DNA of 35,816 bases. It comes from CAZXNF01 sp050741255 (GTDB lineage Bacteria; Pseudomonadota; Gammaproteobacteria; Burkholderiales; SG8-41). The stretch's first letter is position 1. Every line of letters begins with the position of its first letter. This document shows, in pieces, positions 29,376-35,816 of the stretch. The notes under the pieces are model-generated. The model made no database searches. It saw only the letters and a list, made by a program, of their open reading frames with translations, and was not told the DNA's origin. Position numbers and translations under genes: made by a program. The stretch lies in the NCBI GenBank assembly GCA_050741255.1, contig JBOIEQ010000029.1, positions 1-35,816 of the forward strand, in the 5' to 3' direction.

Positions 29376-29798
29376 TTACGAACCGGTCGATGCGCGTGCT
29401 GGCAGCACCGCGGTTGCGCGAATCTCGATCAGGGCGTTCTTGCGAACCAGTCCCGAAACCATCACGCCGGTAGCGGCCGGGAATGGCGGGCCGCCGAATA
29501 TTTCGCGCCGCACCGCGGCAGTGTCCTTGTAGCCATCAAAAGTCGTCACGTAGTCGACCGTTTCCACCACGTGTTCGAACCCCCCCCCCGCGGCCCGCAG
29601 CACGGGCAGAAGTTTTTCCAGATAAATATAGCGTGCCTGCGCACCGATATCGCCCGGCGCAACGATGAGGCCATCGGGCCCGAGCGCCGTCATGCCGGAA
29701 ATGAACAACTGGTCGCCAACGCGCACGGCGGCGGAAAACGTAATGTTGTCGGGCCATCCGCCGGGCGGATCGATACGGGAGAACAGGGTGGGCTTCAT
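29376..29798 (-). CDS. RidA/YjgF-like protein (probably a non-Arg Rid subfamily)
   Basis: The 140-residue protein has the chorismate-mutase-like trimer fold of the Rid family: FSAAVRVGDQLFISGMTALG near the start, then LEKLLPVLRAAGG and ALIEIRATAVLP at the end. In RidA deaminases an arginine in PARS binds the imine carboxylate; the equivalent site here reads FPAATGV (about 106-112), so the arginine is missing and true RidA activity is unlikely. The start ATG 29798 overlaps the upstream hydrolase stop (ATGA), with GGAGGAG upstream. The coding strand holds a run of ten G residues at Gly71-73. Confidence 0.9.
   Translation of the reverse strand: MKPTLFSRIDPPGGWPDNITFSAAVRVGDQLFISGMTALGPDGLIVAPGDIGAQARYIYLEKLLPVLRAAGGGFEHVVETVDYVTTFDGYKDTAAVRREIFGGPPFPAATGVMVSGLVRKNALIEIRATAVLPARASTGS
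29580..29589. repeat. C10/G10 homopolymer tract inside the Rid gene
   Basis: Ten consecutive C residues on the plus strand (G10 on the coding strand) encode part of Ala-Gly-Gly-Gly at residues 70-73. Loss or gain of one base would truncate the protein about half-way. It may be a slippage site or a place where the read sequence is less reliable. Confidence 0.9.
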
Positions 29799-30745
29799 GA
29801 GTTGCACTCCTCCGGAATTGTGCGAGCCCGCGCAGCGCGGTCCATCCGGTCCCGGATAAAGTCGCCGGCGACTTTGAGCGCCCGGCGGCCTTCTCCAAGA
29901 ATCGGGAAGTAGAGGTGCCACGTGTGAAACATTTCCGGCCACACTTCCAGCCGGGTTTCCACCCCGTGCGCACCTGCGGATGCCGTCAGGCGAACAGCGT
30001 CGTCGAGTAAAGTTTCGGCGGAGCCGACCTGGATGAGCAACGGCGCGAGTCCCGTGAGGTCAGCATGTATCGGCGATGCCAGGGGATGGCGCGGATCGGT
30101 ATGGGCACGCCCATCAACGCCCCGGAGGTACGACCTCGCATTTTTGAGGAGTGGTTGTTTCTGCACCATAAAGTCCTCAGCCGCCTTGGACTCGATCGAC
30201 GCGCCCGTGACCTCCATGTCAACCCAGGGTGACATGCATACCCCGCACGAAGGTTGCGGGAGGCCGGCGTCGCGTGCCGCGATCAGCGTAGCCACGGTCA
30301 GGTTGCCGCCACAACTGTCGCCCGCCACGGCGATGCGTGACGGCGCGAAGCCGGAGCTCAGCAGAAAGCGATACGCCGCCAGGCAATCATCCAGCGCCGC
30401 CGGAAACCGGTACTCCGGCATGAGCTTGTAGAGGGGCATCAACGTTCTTGCGCCTGCATCGCGACCCAGCTGCGCAACCGCATGCCGGTGGCTCAGATTC
30501 GAACCCATGGCAAATCCGCCGCCGTGAAGGTAGAGGACCACACGGGTCTGGTCCGTAGCAGGCGTGGAGGTCCATTCCCCTTGAACGCCGTCGAACTGGT
30601 CCGTACGTACCGTGACATCGGGAGGATTCGGGAACTGGGTGCCGCATTCATCATAGACTTTGCGCATCTCTTCGAGAGACATTTCCGGACGGAGCGAATG
30701 TTTCTCGATCAGGGCACGCGCGATCGCGACTTCTGGATTGGCCAT
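29795..30745 (-). CDS. Alpha/beta hydrolase, hormone-sensitive-lipase (HSL) type esterase
   Basis: The 316-residue enzyme has the HSL-family oxyanion motif HGGGF (74-78), the nucleophile S144 in GDSCGG, the acid in GSAETLLDD (E244 or a near Asp) and H274 in EMFHTWH. YKLMPEYRFPAALDD (about 106-120) is typical of bacterial HSL. It would hydrolyse a carboxyl ester or lactone in the cytoplasm. The start ATG 30745 follows the oxygenase gene by 13 bases; the frame stays open further upstream only as a shadow of that gene. Its TGA overlaps the Rid start. It is one of two HSL-type enzymes in the cluster. Confidence 0.92.
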   Translation of the reverse strand: MANPEVAIARALIEKHSLRPEMSLEEMRKVYDECGTQFPNPPDVTVRTDQFDGVQGEWTSTPATDQTRVVLYLHGGGFAMGSNLSHRHAVAQLGRDAGARTLMPLYKLMPEYRFPAALDDCLAAYRFLLSSGFAPSRIAVAGDSCGGNLTVATLIAARDAGLPQPSCGVCMSPWVDMEVTGASIESKAAEDFMVQKQPLLKNARSYLRGVDGRAHTDPRHPLASPIHADLTGLAPLLIQVGSAETLLDDAVRLTASAGAHGVETRLEVWPEMFHTWHLYFPILGEGRRALKVAGDFIRDRMDRAARARTIPEECNS

Positions 30746-30758
30746 GGGCGACTCGTGT

Positions 30759-32234
30759 TTATCGTGCCGACTGGCCGAGCATTTCCCGGCTCGCCCAGCA
30801 GGAATGGGTCCCGCTGGAAATCTTGTGGGGCAGCGCCACCCGCACGACCGGTCCATCCTGAATCCGCCTGGCGTCGAACACCCAGCACTCCGACGTGCCC
30901 TTGTTTTCATCGATGACAAAGCTGACGATGTACCCGTCATCCTCGCCGACGCCACCGACGCGGGGCGCGAACGGCGACTCGCTGCAATACAGGCCTTCCG
31001 GCAGCGCGTAGCTCCAACTCTTGCGCGTCTCGAGGTCATGCTTGACCCAGCCGGTGAACAAAAACCAGCCGGGTTTGAAGGTGCATGAATAGGCGTACCG
31101 GTATTTCCTGCCCGCGTAGCGCTGGTTGAAGGTGCCGAACTCCAGAATGCGTTCGTCGAGCCGCTCCTCGCGCGTGGATCCGTCCGCGAGGTTGAAGCGC
31201 CAGCGGTGCAATTTGCAGCCAACGCGGTTGAAGTCGACGATCGCCATCATGTTCCCAAGACCCGCCGGCTCACCGTCCTTCAGTCTGGGCAGCGGGTCTT
31301 CCTGGAAATAACCGTCGAGGATCACTTCATCGCCATCCTCATAGGCGTTCAGCCAATGCTGCACATAAGTCGGTTTCGCCTCGAACCAGCGGATGCCATC
31401 GGCGGGGCCCCGGCGCGGCACCAAAGCGAAGCGCGCCGGCACATCCCAGTGCATCGTCACCTTGCGGCTCCTGCGCGCTTCGCCTTCAGGGTCCGTGAAC
31501 AGCGGCATGTCGTTCAGGATGGACCAGTGCTCGGTGAACGCCATGTCATGCGGAATGCGCCGTCCGGGGAGCGGCACGGGAAAATAGACAAGCAGGCGGT
31601 TGTTCTTGTCGACCACGCCGTAATGCATGTAAGGGGCGCGGTGAGAGAAATTGAAGAACATCAATTCACCGGTCGCCTCGTCAACGCGCGAATGGGCCGA
31701 GAGCCCGTCGATCGGCACCCATCCTTCGATGCCGAGCGTCTCCAGTGTATGCGGATCCAGACGGTAACCTTCGCCGCATTCGTGATACATCGACAGGGCC
31801 TTGCCCGCGTGGACCTTGATATCGGTGCTGGAGGCATCCTTTACCAGGTCGTAGGGCCCGACTCCCGGCCTTTCCGATATCTCGCGGCCCTGATCGCAGA
31901 CGCCGCGCCAAAGCGAGCGCCTGGCCTCCTGCTCGGCCTGAAATCCGCGGGTGCGTACGAAGCGATTGCGATAGCTTGCCCGTCCGCCGCGGAAGTCGAT
32001 CTGATGGATCATGCCGTCGCCGTCGAAGGGGAAATAGGTTCCCAGCGGCTGATGGACCGGAACCTGGGAGTTGCGCAGATACATTCCGTCCAGATCGGTC
32101 GGAATCGCTCCCTCGAGCACGTCCAGGTCCGCGGCATTGACCTCTGCGTGCTGGGGCGTCCACGGGCCGTTGAGATAGGGATGCTCGCCCGGCTGGAGAG
32201 TGACGACGACCGGCGGCTGGCGTTCGACCATCAT
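30759..32234 (-). CDS. Carotenoid-cleavage-type (apocarotenoid/lignostilbene) oxygenase
   Basis: The 491-residue protein has the seven-bladed propeller pattern of the family that cleaves C=C bonds with non-haem Fe(II) and O2. The four iron histidines are visible: H181 in LSAHSR, H229 in IPHDMAF, H293 in YVQHWLNAYED and H477 in SSGTHSCW. FPFDGDGMIHQIDF (68-81) is the conserved first-blade motif. The lysine of stilbene-cleaving members, expected in the segment ending LDPHTLET, is absent (LSMYHECGEGYRLDP), so a stilbene substrate is uncertain. The start is ATG 32234 with AAGGAG upstream. The oxygenase probably performs the key oxidative step of the cluster, giving aldehydes or ketones. Confidence 0.93.
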   Translation of the reverse strand: MMVERQPPVVVTLQPGEHPYLNGPWTPQHAEVNAADLDVLEGAIPTDLDGMYLRNSQVPVHQPLGTYFPFDGDGMIHQIDFRGGRASYRNRFVRTRGFQAEQEARRSLWRGVCDQGREISERPGVGPYDLVKDASSTDIKVHAGKALSMYHECGEGYRLDPHTLETLGIEGWVPIDGLSAHSRVDEATGELMFFNFSHRAPYMHYGVVDKNNRLLVYFPVPLPGRRIPHDMAFTEHWSILNDMPLFTDPEGEARRSRKVTMHWDVPARFALVPRRGPADGIRWFEAKPTYVQHWLNAYEDGDEVILDGYFQEDPLPRLKDGEPAGLGNMMAIVDFNRVGCKLHRWRFNLADGSTREERLDERILEFGTFNQRYAGRKYRYAYSCTFKPGWFLFTGWVKHDLETRKSWSYALPEGLYCSESPFAPRVGGVGEDDGYIVSFVIDENKGTSECWVFDARRIQDGPVVRVALPHKISSGTHSCWASREMLGQSAR

Positions 32235-32269
32235 GAAATTTCTCCTTGCGCTGTCGATGGATTCAATAG

Positions 32270-32298
32270 TTGACGCACCGTCACGTGATTGGCGTCAA
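32270..32298. promoter_or_regulatory. Degenerate operator-like palindrome upstream of the oxygenase gene
   Basis: TTGACGCACCGTCAC (32270-32284) matches 11 of 15 positions of the perfect palindrome at 33390, and CGTCAA follows at 32293-32298, giving a TTGACG...CGTCAA frame with an internal TCACGTGA. It lies 36 bases upstream of the oxygenase ATG, inside the 88-base gap after the HSL gene, a proper position for a repressor site. Confidence 0.4.
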
Positions 32299-32322
32299 TT
32301 GCTCTGGACCGGTACCAGCCGC

Positions 32323-33294
32323 TCAGTCCCGCTCGATGCACTGGTTAAAGAACGTACGCATCCGTGCATTTGCCGCGCGCGAAATGTCGGTTGGAAACGA
32401 ATTGAAGGCGTGTATACCGCCTGGGTAGATTGCGAGCTCGGCACTGCTGCCGGCAGCCACCCAGCGGTTGGCCATGAACAGCGTGTCGTCCAGCAGCGGG
32501 TCGAGGGTCCCGATCGTAAACAAGGCATGGGGGAGTCCCGACAGATCCGCATAGAGCGGAGATACGTCGGGATTGCGCCGCAATGATTGCGGAACATACC
32601 AATCGTGGTACTGGCGCATGATCGGCGCCGAAAGAAATAGCCTGCGCGCTCCCCATCTTTCGACGCTCGGCGTCAAGGTGAGATCGTAGTCGCCGTACGT
32701 CAGCATCGCGCCACGAAACGGCGACAAACCATGACGGTCGCGCAGGCGCAGCATGGTTACCACGCTGAGCAAGGCCCCGGCCGACTCGCCGCCGATGTAC
32801 AGCCGGTCAGAACCGAATTCCCGCCGGGCGTTGGCCGCAAGCCAGAGGGCGGCCGCCTCGCAGTCGTCCGGTGCGGCGGGGTAGGGATGCTCCGGAGTGA
32901 GCCGGTAGCCGACGCTGACCACGGCTAGCCCCGTGCGGTCCGCCAGCTTCTCCAGAAACGGATCCTGCTGGTCATGCGCGCCATACGCAAAACCGCCCCC
33001 GTGGATATGCAGCAACACGCCGCGCGCATCCGGCGTGGCGAATACACGCAGCGGAATGAGGCCCGCAGGGCCCTGGATCGTGCGCTCCGCGCCTTTGGGC
33101 GAACGCACCACCGGTCCGAAAAAGGATGCGCCGCTCGCGCGCATCTCCCGGAAGGCTTGTATCGGGACGTCAAGAACGCTCGGGATTTTGGCCTGCGCGT
33201 GTTCGAACTTTTCGTTGAAAGAGCGCGTCTCCGCGGAGATCGCGTTCGGATCGAACAATGACGGGTCAACACTCAGTGTCAGGGGTGCTTTCAT
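32323..33294 (-). CDS. Alpha/beta hydrolase, HSL-type esterase (second copy)
   Basis: The 323-residue enzyme has HGGGF (98-102), the nucleophile S171 in GGESAGA, D265 in GTLDPLLDD and H295 in GGIHAFNSF, so the catalytic set is complete. YRLTPEHPYPAAPDD (130-144) is typical of the HSL/type IV esterases. It is only distantly similar to the other HSL enzyme of the cluster, so the two may handle different intermediates. It is the first gene of the leftward set. Its start faces the CMD-family gene across a 257-base divergent promoter region holding the 15-bp palindrome. Confidence 0.92.
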   Translation of the reverse strand: MKAPLTLSVDPSLFDPNAISAETRSFNEKFEHAQAKIPSVLDVPIQAFREMRASGASFFGPVVRSPKGAERTIQGPAGLIPLRVFATPDARGVLLHIHGGGFAYGAHDQQDPFLEKLADRTGLAVVSVGYRLTPEHPYPAAPDDCEAAALWLAANARREFGSDRLYIGGESAGALLSVVTMLRLRDRHGLSPFRGAMLTYGDYDLTLTPSVERWGARRLFLSAPIMRQYHDWYVPQSLRRNPDVSPLYADLSGLPHALFTIGTLDPLLDDTLFMANRWVAAGSSAELAIYPGGIHAFNSFPTDISRAANARMRTFFNQCIERD

Positions 33295-33389
33295 CGTGAA
33301 ATCCGCTGATCAGCTCCGTTGAACCTGGCGCGGTGGGGAATGCGGGACAAGCACCCGGCCGCCGAGGTGACAAAAGTCTAATCCAATAA

Positions 33390-33414
33390 TTGACACAGTG
33401 TCAACTTTAAAGTT
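33390..33414. promoter_or_regulatory. Perfect palindromic operator candidate in the divergent promoter region
   Basis: TTGACACAGTGTCAA (33390-33404) is a perfect 15-base palindrome with A33397 at the centre; it carries a TTGACA hexamer in each direction, like paired -35 boxes. It is followed by AACTTTAAAGTT (33403-33414), a second perfect palindrome. The site lies between the HSL gene (leftward) and the CMD gene (rightward) and is of the size bound by TetR-family dimers. No good -10 box is seen at the right distance on either side. Confidence 0.6.
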
Positions 33415-33551
33415 AAGCTGGATCCGACGCTCAATGTTCAGCGGCGTGGTGCGTGGTGCATGGCTGCCGGTCAGCAGGACCGCGGCGGCGGCGTTCGGGC
33501 CTTCGCACCTCGCAGCCCGTGACCTGAAAAAACAAGGCCAAAGGAACCAAT

Positions 33552-34133
33552 ATGCGATTGGCAACGCCCCGGATTCAGCCACTGCCTCAGGCGCAGTGGA
33601 CGGACGAGCAACACGAAATCATGGCGCCCATGTTGAGCGGCAAGGGTTTGGGCGGACAGGCCACCAATATCTTCACCACCTTCCTTCGCCATCCCAGACT
33701 CATGAAGCGGTGGTTGCTGTTCGCCAACTATGTGCTGTTCAAATCGACGCTCCCGGCGCGTGATCGCGAACTGGCCATTCTGCGAGTCGGCTGGCTGTGC
33801 CAGTCCGGCTACGAATTCGGCCAGCACGTGCTGGTCGCGCGCCAGGCGGGAATCAGCAACGTCGAGATCGAACACCTGAAAACCGGCCACGCGGCGCCGG
33901 GTTGGAGCAGCGCGGACCGCGCAATCCTGAAGGCGACAGACGAGTTGCACGAGGATGCGTTCATTTCCGACGCAACCTACGGGCAACTGATGCGGATCTA
34001 CTCGGACGAGCAGATCATGGATCTGGTGTTTGTGGTTGGCAATTACAGCCTGGTGTCGATGGCTCTCAACACCCTGGGCGTTCAGCTCGACGCGAGCATC
34101 GAAGACCTGTGGCCGGCACGCGGGCAAAAATAG
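33552..34133 (+). CDS. Carboxymuconolactone decarboxylase (CMD/AhpD-like) family protein
   Basis: The 193-residue protein has the helical CMD domain. The RELAILRVGWLCQSGYEFGQ segment holds E73, a single cysteine C83, E88 and H92 where AhpD-like peroxidases carry CxxC. With only one cysteine in that motif it should not be a disulfide peroxidase; decarboxylase, ring-opening or other acid-base roles are possible. The start is ATG 33552, with AAGGCCAAAGGAACC upstream serving as a modest ribosome-binding site. It is the first rightward gene, 52 bases before the oxidoreductase gene, so the two form an operon. Confidence 0.9.
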   Translation: MRLATPRIQPLPQAQWTDEQHEIMAPMLSGKGLGGQATNIFTTFLRHPRLMKRWLLFANYVLFKSTLPARDRELAILRVGWLCQSGYEFGQHVLVARQAGISNVEIEHLKTGHAAPGWSSADRAILKATDELHEDAFISDATYGQLMRIYSDEQIMDLVFVVGNYSLVSMALNTLGVQLDASIEDLWPARGQK

Positions 34134-34185
34134 CAACGCCGGCAGATCGCTTGCCGGATTACGGACAAACTAGGGGAACGGGAAC

Positions 34186-35322
34186 ATGAAGGTGCTGATT
34201 CTGGGTGGTTGTGGCGACATGGGTTCGTCGGCCGCACGAGATCTGATCAAGCATGAAGCCGTGTCGAAAGTGGTCCTCGCGGATAACAATCCCGATATGG
34301 CCCGGACACATGAATCCGTGCGAAGCAGCGAAAAAGTGACTTCGCAATACATCGATGTCGCCGATATCAACAGCGTAGTGAAGCTGATGAAAGAGCACGA
34401 CGTGGTGATCAATGACGTAGGCCCTTACTCCAAATACGGAGTGCAAACGGTCAAGGCAGCGATCGAAACCCGAACAAACTATGTTGACATCTGCGATGTG
34501 TGCGATGTCACCCGGGAATACTTGCAGTTCGATGACGCAGCCAGGGACGCGGGCGTGGCCATCTGCACCGGCTTTGGCGGCAGCCCCGGAATTACCAACC
34601 TGCTGGCCAAGTACGCCGCGGACAAGCTCGACGAGGTGGAAGAGATCCGGATCCTGTGGACCGTCTCCATGAACGACCGATTCGGCGATATGGCAATGGC
34701 CCAGGTGTTGAGTCAGTTTATCGGCAACGTTGTTCAGTACCTCGATGGAAAGTACGTGGATGTTCCTGCCGGTACGGGCGCTGAAGAAGTTGATTTTTGG
34801 GGAGGGGTGAGAAATGAAGTCTACTATTCGGCGCACCCTGAAGCCTTGACGTTGCCTCGCTACGTCCAGGGAGTGAAAACGGTCGTGCAAAAGGGGGGCT
34901 ATTTCCCGAATTGGGCAACGAAACTGTTCTTGAACTTCATCGAAATGGGAATCGTCAACAAGGAAACCCTGAAGGTGGGCGACACGACGATTCCGAACAG
35001 GGAACTGATGGCGATGGTTGTCAGGAATGCATCCGGATTCTGGAAGAAGGCATCCGAGCTTGATTACTCGCCCACCAACGTCGTGGTCAAAGGCAAGGAA
35101 AGCGGGAACAGAGTGACCTACACTTACTATCTGCGCGGTCGCGCTGCTCCGGGCATCGGCATGTTGTCTTCCATGTGCGCAAGGATGCTGTGCAGCGGCG
35201 AAATCACGGCAAAAGGCATCGTTGCTCCCGAGGGCGCCGCCGATCCCAGGAAGTTCCTCAGCTACGTGTTGAAACGGGGCATTGAAGAGCAAAAGACAAT
35301 CGAAGGCAGGCAGGAGTTTTAG
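34186..35322 (+). CDS. Saccharopine dehydrogenase-like NAD(P)-binding oxidoreductase
   Basis: The 378-residue protein starts with a Rossmann motif, VLILGGCGDMGSSAARDL (3-20), and then DVVINDVGPYSKYG and TNYVDICDV, which are typical of the saccharopine dehydrogenase family (including lysine-6-dehydrogenase-like and trans-acting enoyl reductase relatives). CTGFGGSPGITNLLAKYAAD (in part) and LPRYVQGVKTVVQKGGYFP follow. It should be a cytoplasmic NAD(P)-dependent oxidoreductase; the substrate is unknown. AGGGGAACGG lies a few bases before ATG 34186. Its codon use is visibly less GC-rich than dnaE (for example 30 of 60 bases G or C at 34381-34440), a hint of transfer. A hairpin follows 21 bases after the stop. 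Confidence 0.9.
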   Translation: MKVLILGGCGDMGSSAARDLIKHEAVSKVVLADNNPDMARTHESVRSSEKVTSQYIDVADINSVVKLMKEHDVVINDVGPYSKYGVQTVKAAIETRTNYVDICDVCDVTREYLQFDDAARDAGVAICTGFGGSPGITNLLAKYAADKLDEVEEIRILWTVSMNDRFGDMAMAQVLSQFIGNVVQYLDGKYVDVPAGTGAEEVDFWGGVRNEVYYSAHPEALTLPRYVQGVKTVVQKGGYFPNWATKLFLNFIEMGIVNKETLKVGDTTIPNRELMAMVVRNASGFWKKASELDYSPTNVVVKGKESGNRVTYTYYLRGRAAPGIGMLSSMCARMLCSGEITAKGIVAPEGAADPRKFLSYVLKRGIEEQKTIEGRQEF

Positions 35323-35342
35323 GGAACCCTGATTGACTCCGC

Positions 35343-35368
35343 TACACCGGCGCAGGCCGGCGGGTGTA
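35343..35368 (+). terminator. Possible terminator hairpin after the oxidoreductase gene
   Basis: CCGGC (35347-35351) pairs with GCCGG (35356-35360) around a four-base loop, and TACAC/GTGTA (35343-35347 and 35364-35368) extends the stem with a bulge. It lies 21 bases past the stop, but no T-run follows directly, so the call is weak. Confidence 0.35.
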
Positions 35369-35472
35369 TTCGCTCGCGGTTGAAGTGCAGCACTTCGGCA
35401 TCACCCGTATCAGGACACCAAGGCTTCGCCCATGTCCCGATTGCCCCCGTTCAAGCCACAACCTATTGACGG

Positions 35473-35799
35473 CTAGGCGGTCGGCAGGATCGCGAAGTCG
35501 CTGAACCGGCTTTGTGCCGGTTCGTTATCCCGGGCGCCTTCCGCCGGCTCGACGCGCAGAGCGGTGACGTGGCCGGCGGGCGGGCCTTTTTGCGCCCACG
35601 CAATGACCTGCTCGACAGCGGCCGGCGCACCCTGCACGACGGCTTCCACCGTGCCGTCGCGCCGGTTGCGCACCCAGCCGCTGACGCTCGCCGCTAGCGC
35701 GGCGCGTTGCAGGTGCACGCGGTAGCCGACGCCCTGCACGCGACCCGCGACGAGCAGGCGCTGCGTCACGATCAGGGCGTTGGCCGGGGGATGCGACAT
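35473..35799 (-). CDS. Acylphosphatase
   Basis: The 108-residue protein has the acylphosphatase signature VAGRVQGVGYR near the N-terminus (about 17-27), whose arginine binds the phosphate, and the second motif GWVRNRRDGTVEAVVQG (about 41-57) with the catalytic asparagine. It hydrolyses acyl phosphates such as carbamoyl phosphate or 1,3-bisphosphoglycerate in the cytoplasm. It is somewhat longer than the usual 90-100 residues owing to N- and C-terminal extensions. It lies 150 bases from the oxidoreductase gene, convergent to it, and marks the return to high-GC DNA. Confidence 0.92.
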   Translation of the reverse strand: MSHPPANALIVTQRLLVAGRVQGVGYRVHLQRAALAASVSGWVRNRRDGTVEAVVQGAPAAVEQVIAWAQKGPPAGHVTALRVEPAEGARDNEPAQSRFSDFAILPTA

Positions 35800-35816
35800 C
35801 CCGTTATGCTATAGCG

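Noticed and set aside
35434..35476. 14-codon ORF (MSRLPPFKPQPIDG) between the oxidoreductase and acylphosphatase genes
   Set aside because: Too short, no ribosome-binding site, and no relation to neighbours could be seen.

Overview
The window reads as a chromosomal segment of a high-GC betaproteobacterium, most likely Burkholderiales. The evidence is two Bug/TctC-type periplasmic receptors, a gltIJKL operon, DUF4124 and DUF924 proteins, a dnaE of the proteobacterial type, and the 9-bp and GGGATT-type intergenic repeats seen in such genomes. The genus cannot be fixed from this sequence. No rRNA, tRNA, CRISPR array, insertion-sequence transposase or prophage gene was seen.

Region 1 (1-16.1 kb) is dominated by amino-acid and peptide scavenging. 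It holds a Bug receptor cut by the window edge, a D-aminoacylase, and a leftward unit gltI-(terminator)-gltJ-gltK-gltL followed by a 42-codon small ORF and an HtrA-like secreted protease. An Asp/Glu racemase comes next. A rightward dipeptide/glutathione-type ABC operon follows (family-5 receptor, two permeases, one fused double ATPase), and then, convergent to it, a class V aminotransferase-fold gene overlapping an isoaspartyl peptidase. Between the convergent units lies a 265-bp element with 31-bp terminal inverted repeats and two nested hairpin arms (13572-13836). It is the most unusual non-coding object in the window, and its first two bases complete the ATPase stop codon.

Region 2 (16.1-25.5 kb) is a housekeeping and small-envelope-protein stretch: a cupin, a 49-aa membrane or secreted peptide, a DUF924 protein, an alpha/beta hydrolase, a TraB/GumN protein, a small secreted protein with a strong terminator, two tandem DUF4124 paralogues, dnaE and a TPR protein.

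Region 3 (25.5-35.3 kb) looks like an accessory catabolic cluster with lower GC. Eight genes lie head to tail leftward: HSL-type hydrolase, carotenoid-cleavage-type oxygenase, a second HSL-type hydrolase, a Rid protein, an acyl-CoA synthetase, a TetR regulator and a Bug receptor, plus a possible 37-aa membrane peptide. Two genes diverge rightward (a carboxymuconolactone-decarboxylase-family protein and a saccharopine-dehydrogenase-like oxidoreductase). A perfect 15-bp palindrome in the divergent promoter and a degenerate copy before the oxygenase gene are candidate TetR operators. I infer an inducible pathway: substrate uptake, ester hydrolysis, oxidative C=C cleavage and CoA activation. The substrate is unknown. 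An acylphosphatase gene closes the window.
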